Below, in pieces: positions 14,331-18,943 of a stretch of DNA of 18,943 bases. Both the position numbers and the translations under genes were made by a program. The notes beneath the pieces are model-generated. The model worked only from the letters and a program-made list of their open reading frames with translations. It made no database searches and was not told where the DNA came from. Each line of letters begins with the position of its first letter. Position 1 is the first letter of the stretch. The stretch is taken from the NCBI GenBank assembly GCA_036274055.1, contig DASUGM010000035.1:1-18943 (forward strand). The letters run 5' to 3'. This stretch comes from DASUGM01 sp036274055 (lineage in GTDB: Bacteria; Acidobacteriota; Vicinamibacteria; Vicinamibacterales; SCN-69-37).

Positions 14331-15998
14331 TTACAGTGTAATCACGTAGTGCTTGTCCGTCTCGACCGGGAGGGCTTCCAGGAGCCGATCGACGACGGTG
14401 AGCCCGTAGCGATTCGTGAAGAACGCCACGTTGAGGACGCGCTCCTGGGGCGTGCCGCCGGGGAAAGCGAGCATGCGCGTGCGCGTGAACTGGCGGCGCA
14501 GCGTGTCGTCCTTGCGCTTGCTGGCCTGGATGATTTTTCCCTGCAGCCCGTCGAGCGCCTCGCGCATCCGTTTGAGCGTCGTGTCCACCGTTCCGGTGAG
14601 CGTCGGATCGAGGCCGCGCACGGCGTCCTTCATCCGTTCGGCCTGCGCGGTCAACTGCGCCGCGGTTTCGGTCATTGCGCGTTCGAGCGCCGGCGGCAGC
14701 TGGTCTTCGAGGAGCTTGTTGAGGGCGGCCTCGTCCTGCGCCTGGAGCAACTCGAGCGCGACCTGATGTCGTTCGAGGAAGCGGGCCGACGCCGAGTCGA
14801 GTAACGTCGCGCTGACGCGCGAGTAGAGCAACGGCGCCTCGACGCCGAACTCCTTGTAGATGCCGCCAAGCTGCGCTTGATAGGCCAGCTCGCTGGGGCC
14901 AGCCACGTAACAGACAGTGGGGAAGAGGCGATCCTGCACCAGCGGACGGAGCAGGACGTTTGGACTGAAGTGCTGAGGCTGCGCTGTGGCTTCGGCGCGA
15001 AGCGCCGACTCGTCGTAGATGTCGTCGCCGACGATGAGCTTGCTGTCTTTGCGTTTGATCGGCCGCCGGCCGCTGCCGTCGAGGTAGAAGAGCGCGACGC
15101 CGTCCTCGGCCGGCTCGACCTGCGCGGCGTGGCCGAGTTGCTGCATCAGCGCGCCAGCGTCGCGCGCCAGCTTCGCGGTGCGACAGGGATTCTGCAGTTC
15201 GCGCGCGAAGATGTCGGCGGCCAGCGGTTTGGCCGCCGGGTCGGCGGCGTCGAAGACAACCATCCCGTGTCGGCCAAGCAGGTCATCGAGCCAGCCGGCA
15301 AACGCGGTGGCGACCGGTGTGCCGGCGGCATAGCGCCGGGTCAGGGCGTCGAGCGTCTCGTTCGTGAATTCCGACGGCGCCAGCGCGGCCGCCAGTTCCG
15401 CCAACGCATCGCCGATGCCGGCGTCGAGCGTCAGCGCGGCGACCGGCTGCGTGCCGGCGCCCGCGACATTGGCCAGGGAGATCTGGTGCAGCGCGAACTC
15501 GCGGTCGAGCACCCTGGCCGACTTGATCTCGTCCCAGTCGTGATCTTCCGAGTCCACCCAGAACACCGGGACCGCCGCGACTCCGTGCTCGGCTTCGACC
15601 CGCCGCGCCAGCTGGATCGCCGTCACGGCTTTGAGCAGCGTGTAGAGCGGGCCGCCGAATAGCCCGGCCTGCTGGCCGGTGACGACAGCAACCGTCGCCG
15701 GCTCGCGCAGCCGCTCGGCGGCCGCGACTGCGGCCGGCGGCGCCGAGCGCGCGTTCAACTGGCGGCCAAGGATGTCGGCGATGCCGTTGCGGTCGCGTGA
15801 GCCGCGCTGGACGCGTGCGATGGTCTCGCGCCAGGCCGCCGGATCGCCGGGATTTCCCGCGAAGAGCGGTGCGACGCTGGCAAAATCGGCGGCGAAGGCG
15901 GTAACCAGCGGCCGGATCCAGGGAAAGCGCCGGAGATCGATGGCGTCCCGGACCACGGTCGCGATCTCGGACGCGTCGGGCTGAGCAGGCACGGCCAT
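14331..15998 (-). CDS. bshC: Bacillithiol biosynthesis cysteine ligase BshC
   Basis: A 555-residue BshC, which joins cysteine to glucosaminyl-malate in the last step of bacillithiol synthesis, giving the cell a low-molecular-weight thiol in place of glutathione. Seen are VTGQQAGLFGGPLYTLLKA (106-124) and VPVFWVDSEDHDWDEI (143-158), both strongly conserved nucleotide-fold segments, and VLLRPLVQDRLFPTVCYVAG followed by GPSELAYQAQ. A long helical coiled-coil stretch lies at about 415-500, and the end has NRYG. Length is near the family norm (about 540). I use ATG 15998; a TTG at 16001 directly before it is also possible. No convincing ribosome site is seen. bshA and bshB are not in the window. 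Confidence 0.93.
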   Translation of the reverse strand: MAVPAQPDASEIATVVRDAIDLRRFPWIRPLVTAFAADFASVAPLFAGNPGDPAAWRETIARVQRGSRDRNGIADILGRQLNARSAPPAAVAAAERLREPATVAVVTGQQAGLFGGPLYTLLKAVTAIQLARRVEAEHGVAAVPVFWVDSEDHDWDEIKSARVLDREFALHQISLANVAGAGTQPVAALTLDAGIGDALAELAAALAPSEFTNETLDALTRRYAAGTPVATAFAGWLDDLLGRHGMVVFDAADPAAKPLAADIFARELQNPCRTAKLARDAGALMQQLGHAAQVEPAEDGVALFYLDGSGRRPIKRKDSKLIVGDDIYDESALRAEATAQPQHFSPNVLLRPLVQDRLFPTVCYVAGPSELAYQAQLGGIYKEFGVEAPLLYSRVSATLLDSASARFLERHQVALELLQAQDEAALNKLLEDQLPPALERAMTETAAQLTAQAERMKDAVRGLDPTLTGTVDTTLKRMREALDGLQGKIIQASKRKDDTLRRQFTRTRMLAFPGGTPQERVLNVAFFTNRYGLTVVDRLLEALPVETDKHYVITL

Positions 15999-16036
15999 CA
16001 ATCTACCAAGGGGAGGTCATTTCGAGAAAACTTCCT

Positions 16037-16044
16037 GATATTCT
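16037..16044 (+). promoter_or_regulatory. Possible extended -10 before the pseudokinase gene
   Basis: TGATATTCT (16036-16044) fits an extended -10 (TG-n-TATAAT) with four of six hexamer matches. The expected start near 16051 lies after TTG 16046 but before TTG 16055. This either moves the true start codon or argues against this promoter. The reverse strand of the same bases, GAATATC, is a weak candidate for bshC. Confidence 0.25.
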
Positions 16045-16045
16045 C

Positions 16046-18076
16046 TTGCTTGATTTGCCATTCGACGACGCCTCCGGGTCCAGCTCACCGCCGGCCTTCG
16101 GCACGTTTCGCGTCCTCCATCAGACTGGAAGCGGCGTCCTCGGACCCGTGTTTCGGGCGTGGGACCAGCAGCGGGATCGACTCGTCACCGTCAAAGCCTT
16201 CAAGCTCGATCTGCTGCCAGAGCAGGTGACCGCGGTCGCGAGTGCGCTGCGGCAGTTGGCCGCGGCGCCGCGGCCGCATCCTGCGCTCGTCGAACTGATC
16301 GACGCCGGCTTCGAAGGGACGACACCGTTCCTGGTGATGGAGTGCGTCACCGGCGACACGCTGGACATCGCGCTGCGCATGGTCGCATCGGCGCCGCTGT
16401 CCCGCGCGATTGAGCTGTTGCGGCCGCTCGCCGCGGCCGTCGACGCGAGCTGGGAGACGATCGGCGGCCACGGCGCGCTGCATCCGCGCGATGTCTTCGT
16501 CGGCGAAGCCGCCGACGAACTGCGAGTGACCGGCGCTGGTGTCGTCGCGGCGCTGCGGAGCGCGGGGGTTGAGGTCGCGCCGCGTCGCCCGTATGCCGCG
16601 CCCGAGCGCGCCGGCGCAACCTGGGATCGACGCGCCGACGTGTATTCGATCGCGGCGATTGCCCACGAGCTGTTGACGCGCCGCCGGCCGGCGAATGGCC
16701 GTGAACAGGACGGCGTCTTTTCGCCGGAAATCACGCCGCCGCAGCGCGTCGCGATTCGCCGGGTGATGGCGCGCGGGCTGGCCGACCGGCCCGACGATCG
16801 ATACGCGACGGCGGTCGCGTTCGTCGACGCGTTGGCGGCGATGAAAGTCGAAACCCAGTCGGCGTTGCCGTTCGCGGCCGGCCCTGAGTTCGAGCCCGAG
16901 ATGCTGCCGCCGGTGGCCGCAATCGACGCCTCCGATCCGCGCGCACCTTCAGAGTTCGTCGCCGAAACCCAGCCGGCCGTCGCCGACGAAGCCGAAGTCG
17001 TTGCGGAGGCGCCGGCCGCGCCGCCTCCAGTCACGATCGCCGAGCCCGTCGCCACGGTGGACGAGCCCGTGCCCGTCGCCGAGTCGGTCGCGCGCGAAGC
17101 GACGCCGGTTGCCGAGACTGTCGATCACCCGCCTGTGGTCGATCCTCCGCTCGCGATCGATCCGCCGCCGTCACCATGGCGGCCGGTCGACACGCCGCTA
17201 CCGCTCGGATCGCTGCCGCTGTTTGGCACCCACACGACGTCGCCGGCGGCCACGGAGTCGAAGCGCCGGCTCGGCCTCCGCGTCGCGGCAACAGTGGCGC
17301 TCGTCGCCGGCGGCGCGCTCGTATACACGTTTTGGCGCCGAGGTCCGACGACCGGAGAGATCGCGGCGCCGACCGCCGCGGCGTCAGCGCAGGGCGCGAC
17401 CGATACCGAAGTCAAGATTGGCGCCGGTGCGTCCGCCCCGCACGCGACCGATACCAGCGTGCCGGTGGCGCCGCCCTCGGCGGCGTCGACGCCCGCCAAG
17501 TCGGCCGCCGCGCGTCCCGCTCAAGCCTCGCCCGCAGGCCGCCGCAGCAACGACGCGACGCCGGTCGCGCTGGCGTCCGGCAAGATCGTCGTGCGGTCGT
17601 CGCCCGCGGGTGCGATGGTGACCATCGACGGGCGGATGTACGACAACACGCCCGTGACCGTCCGCGACCTGCCGGTCGGCACGCACGTCGTCCAGGTGGC
17701 GCGGCCCGGGTTCGTGCCGCGAAGCGAACGCGTCACGTTGACGCCGACGGCACCGGAGTCGACGCTGACGTTGACGCTCGCGCCTGGGCTGTCGCAGACC
17801 GGCGATTCGCGGCCGGCAGCGCCGGCGGGGCGCGCGATGACGAGCGCCGCCGGCACCGGCGCGCTGGACATCGACGTCCAGCCGCGCGGCGCGCGCGTGA
17901 TCATCGACGGCGAACGCCGCGGAGTGACGCCGATGCGCATTTCCGAGATCAAGGCCGGCGTGCACACGGTGACGATCGAACGTGACGGCTATCGTCCGTC
18001 GACGACGAACGTGACCGTCGAAAGTGGAAAACGGGCGGCAGTAAAGTTGACGCTCATTCCCATCCGTAAGCCGTAA
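16046..18076 (+). CDS. Membrane pseudokinase with two PEGA domains
   Basis: A 676-residue protein with a kinase fold at the N-terminus (about 12-268), a long Pro/Ala/Val/Glu-rich linker, one membrane helix (about 408-430, RVAATVALVAGGALVYTFW), an Ala/Pro/Ser-rich stretch and two PEGA domains (about 512-577 and 604-672; SSPAGAMVTIDGR and QPRGARVIIDGER). The ATP lysine survives in VTVKAF, and PYAAPERA and ADVYSIAAIAHELL keep the fold. However, the catalytic HRDLKPxN is HGALHPRD and DFG is GAG. Both catalytic aspartates are gone, so it should bind or signal without phosphoryl transfer. PEGA domains probably face the periplasm and contact the surface or wall. The start is TTG 16046 or TTG 16055, uncertain. 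It is divergent from bshC and upstream of carA. Confidence 0.88.
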   Translation: MLDLPFDDASGSSSPPAFGTFRVLHQTGSGVLGPVFRAWDQQRDRLVTVKAFKLDLLPEQVTAVASALRQLAAAPRPHPALVELIDAGFEGTTPFLVMECVTGDTLDIALRMVASAPLSRAIELLRPLAAAVDASWETIGGHGALHPRDVFVGEAADELRVTGAGVVAALRSAGVEVAPRRPYAAPERAGATWDRRADVYSIAAIAHELLTRRRPANGREQDGVFSPEITPPQRVAIRRVMARGLADRPDDRYATAVAFVDALAAMKVETQSALPFAAGPEFEPEMLPPVAAIDASDPRAPSEFVAETQPAVADEAEVVAEAPAAPPPVTIAEPVATVDEPVPVAESVAREATPVAETVDHPPVVDPPLAIDPPPSPWRPVDTPLPLGSLPLFGTHTTSPAATESKRRLGLRVAATVALVAGGALVYTFWRRGPTTGEIAAPTAAASAQGATDTEVKIGAGASAPHATDTSVPVAPPSAASTPAKSAAARPAQASPAGRRSNDATPVALASGKIVVRSSPAGAMVTIDGRMYDNTPVTVRDLPVGTHVVQVARPGFVPRSERVTLTPTAPESTLTLTLAPGLSQTGDSRPAAPAGRAMTSAAGTGALDIDVQPRGARVIIDGERRGVTPMRISEIKAGVHTVTIERDGYRPSTTNVTVESGKRAAVKLTLIPIRKP

Positions 18077-18092
18077 GCCGTAAGTCGTAGGC
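18065..18092 (+). repeat. Heptamer array spanning the pseudokinase stop codon
   Basis: Four tandem heptamers CGTAAGC, CGTAAGC, CGTAAGT, CGTAGGC. The first unit encodes the end of the protein (Arg-Lys-Pro) and the repeat itself supplies the TAA stop at 18074-18076. No inverted partner is seen nearby, so unlike the array after pilT it does not fold on itself. Confidence 0.75.
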
Positions 18093-18114
18093 CAAGAAGG
18101 AAGGCACCCACAGA

Positions 18115-18943
18115 GTGGACGCTGTACTCGCGCTCGAAAACGGAACCGTGCTCCGCGGCAAGGCTGCGGGCGCGCACGGTCAAGCGGCCGGTGAGGTCGT
18201 GTTCAACACCAGCATGACGGGGTATCAGGAAGTCCTCACCGATCCGTCGTACGCCGGACAAATCGTCACCATGACCTGTCCGGAGATCGGCAACTACGGC
18301 GTCACCAGCGAAGATGTCGAGTCGCGCGGGCTGCAGGTCGCCGGCTTCATCATCCGCAGCGAATCGCCGATGGCGAGCAACTGGCGATCCGAAGGCACGC
18401 TGCGCGACTACCTGACGAAAAACAACGTCGTCGCGATCTCCGACGTCGATACGCGGGCGCTGACGCGCGTGCTGCGGTCGGCCGGCGTCATGCGCGGCGT
18501 CATCGCGACCGGACGCCAGGACCCGGACGAACTCGTCGAGAAGGCGCGTGCCATCCCGAAAATGGAGGGCGCCGATCTCGTGAAGGGCGTGACGTGCGCC
18601 GAGGCCTTCGCGTTCACGGATGCCGATGCCCTGAACGGCGGCGAGTTCGTGGTCCCGGCGCGGCAGGGCAAGCGCCGCCTGCAGGTGGCCGCCTACGACT
18701 TCGGCATGAAGTGGAACATCCTGCGCCGGTTCGTCGCGCACGGCTGCGACGTGCGTGTGTACCCGGCCTCCACGCCAGCCGCCGATCTGCTCGCGACGAA
18801 GCCCGACGGCGTGTTCCTCAGCAATGGCCCCGGCGACCCCGCGGTGCTGGATTACGCCATCGCCAACGCGAAGACGATGATCGACTCGGGTGTGCCGACG
18901 TTCGGCATCTGCCTGGGACATCAGGTGCTCGGGCTCGCCATGG
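18115..18943 (+). CDS. carA: Carbamoyl-phosphate synthase small subunit (partial, 3' end outside window)
   Basis: The first 276 codons of CarA, the glutaminase subunit that supplies ammonia to CarB for carbamoyl phosphate, feeding arginine and pyrimidine synthesis. The N-terminal domain begins VDAVLALENGTVLRGKAAG and includes GEVVFNTSMTGYQEVLTDPSY, CPEIGNYGV and SDVDTRALTR. The class I glutamine amidotransferase domain begins with QVAAYDFGMKWNILRRF and reaches FLSNGPGDP and the nucleophile elbow GICLGHQ just before the window ends. The start is GTG 18115. The upstream frame is closed by TAG at 18088-18090, and GGAAGG lies about 11 bases before the GTG, slightly far. Family length is about 380, so about a quarter is missing. 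Its position on the same strand as the argH-like gene may hint at arginine metabolism, but two unrelated units lie between. Confidence 0.96.
   Translation, partial: MDAVLALENGTVLRGKAAGAHGQAAGEVVFNTSMTGYQEVLTDPSYAGQIVTMTCPEIGNYGVTSEDVESRGLQVAGFIIRSESPMASNWRSEGTLRDYLTKNNVVAISDVDTRALTRVLRSAGVMRGVIATGRQDPDELVEKARAIPKMEGADLVKGVTCAEAFAFTDADALNGGEFVVPARQGKRRLQVAAYDFGMKWNILRRFVAHGCDVRVYPASTPAADLLATKPDGVFLSNGPGDPAVLDYAIANAKTMIDSGVPTFGICLGHQVLGLAM

Overview
The window is a compact, GC-rich stretch of bacterial chromosome with about 15 genes. Most belong to household families: RecX, a PilT/PilU-type ATPase, IlvE, two kinase-family proteins, RsmE, PrmA, DnaJ, GrpE, HrcA, an MtaD-like deaminase, a class A PBP, an ArgH-family lyase, BshC and CarA. 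GC-rich coding with an hrcA-grpE-dnaJ-prmA cluster, BshC, a PilT-type ATPase, many Ser/Thr kinases and PEGA domains fits Acidobacteriota, perhaps the Vicinamibacteria. That placement is inference from gene content; there is no rRNA or marker tree here.

Layout. 1-700: recX (minus), then a decayed 5' gene end that resembles a DinB-family gene, then a heptamer repeat hairpin. 700-4080: pilT-like, ilvE and a Ser/Thr kinase with a C-terminal zinc ribbon, all on the minus strand. 4106-4840: rsmE on the plus strand, divergent from the kinase and overlapping the 3' end of prmA. 4806-8355: the heat-shock operon hrcA-grpE-dnaJ-prmA (minus), with ATGA/GTGA overlaps and a CIRCE operator upstream of hrcA; dnaK is absent from it. 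8440-12169: class A PBP followed, one base later, by an amidohydrolase (minus). 12249-13697: argH-like gene (plus), divergent from the PBP. 13698-14330: an AT-richer island with a four-helix-bundle (S23/IVP family) gene bracketed by inverted short-period repeats. 14331-15998: bshC (minus). 16046-18076: a membrane pseudokinase with two PEGA domains (plus). 18115-end: carA (plus, cut by the window).

Two patterns cut across the genes. First, short-period arrays (7-9 bp units, with a different unit at each site) sit directly against stop codons after pilT, the Ser/Thr kinase, argH, bshC and the PEGA pseudokinase. Second, several genes (recX, rsmE, argH, nearly the kinase) have a -10-like box whose expected start site falls on or within a few bases of the start codon, suggesting leaderless transcripts. 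At the kinase/rsmE junction, and more weakly at the recX/remnant junction, the boxes for both directions share one near-palindromic core.

No tRNA, rRNA, CRISPR array, insertion sequence or complete mobile element was seen. The best candidate for something little described is the repeat-bracketed four-helix-bundle cassette together with the stop-codon-linked repeat arrays.
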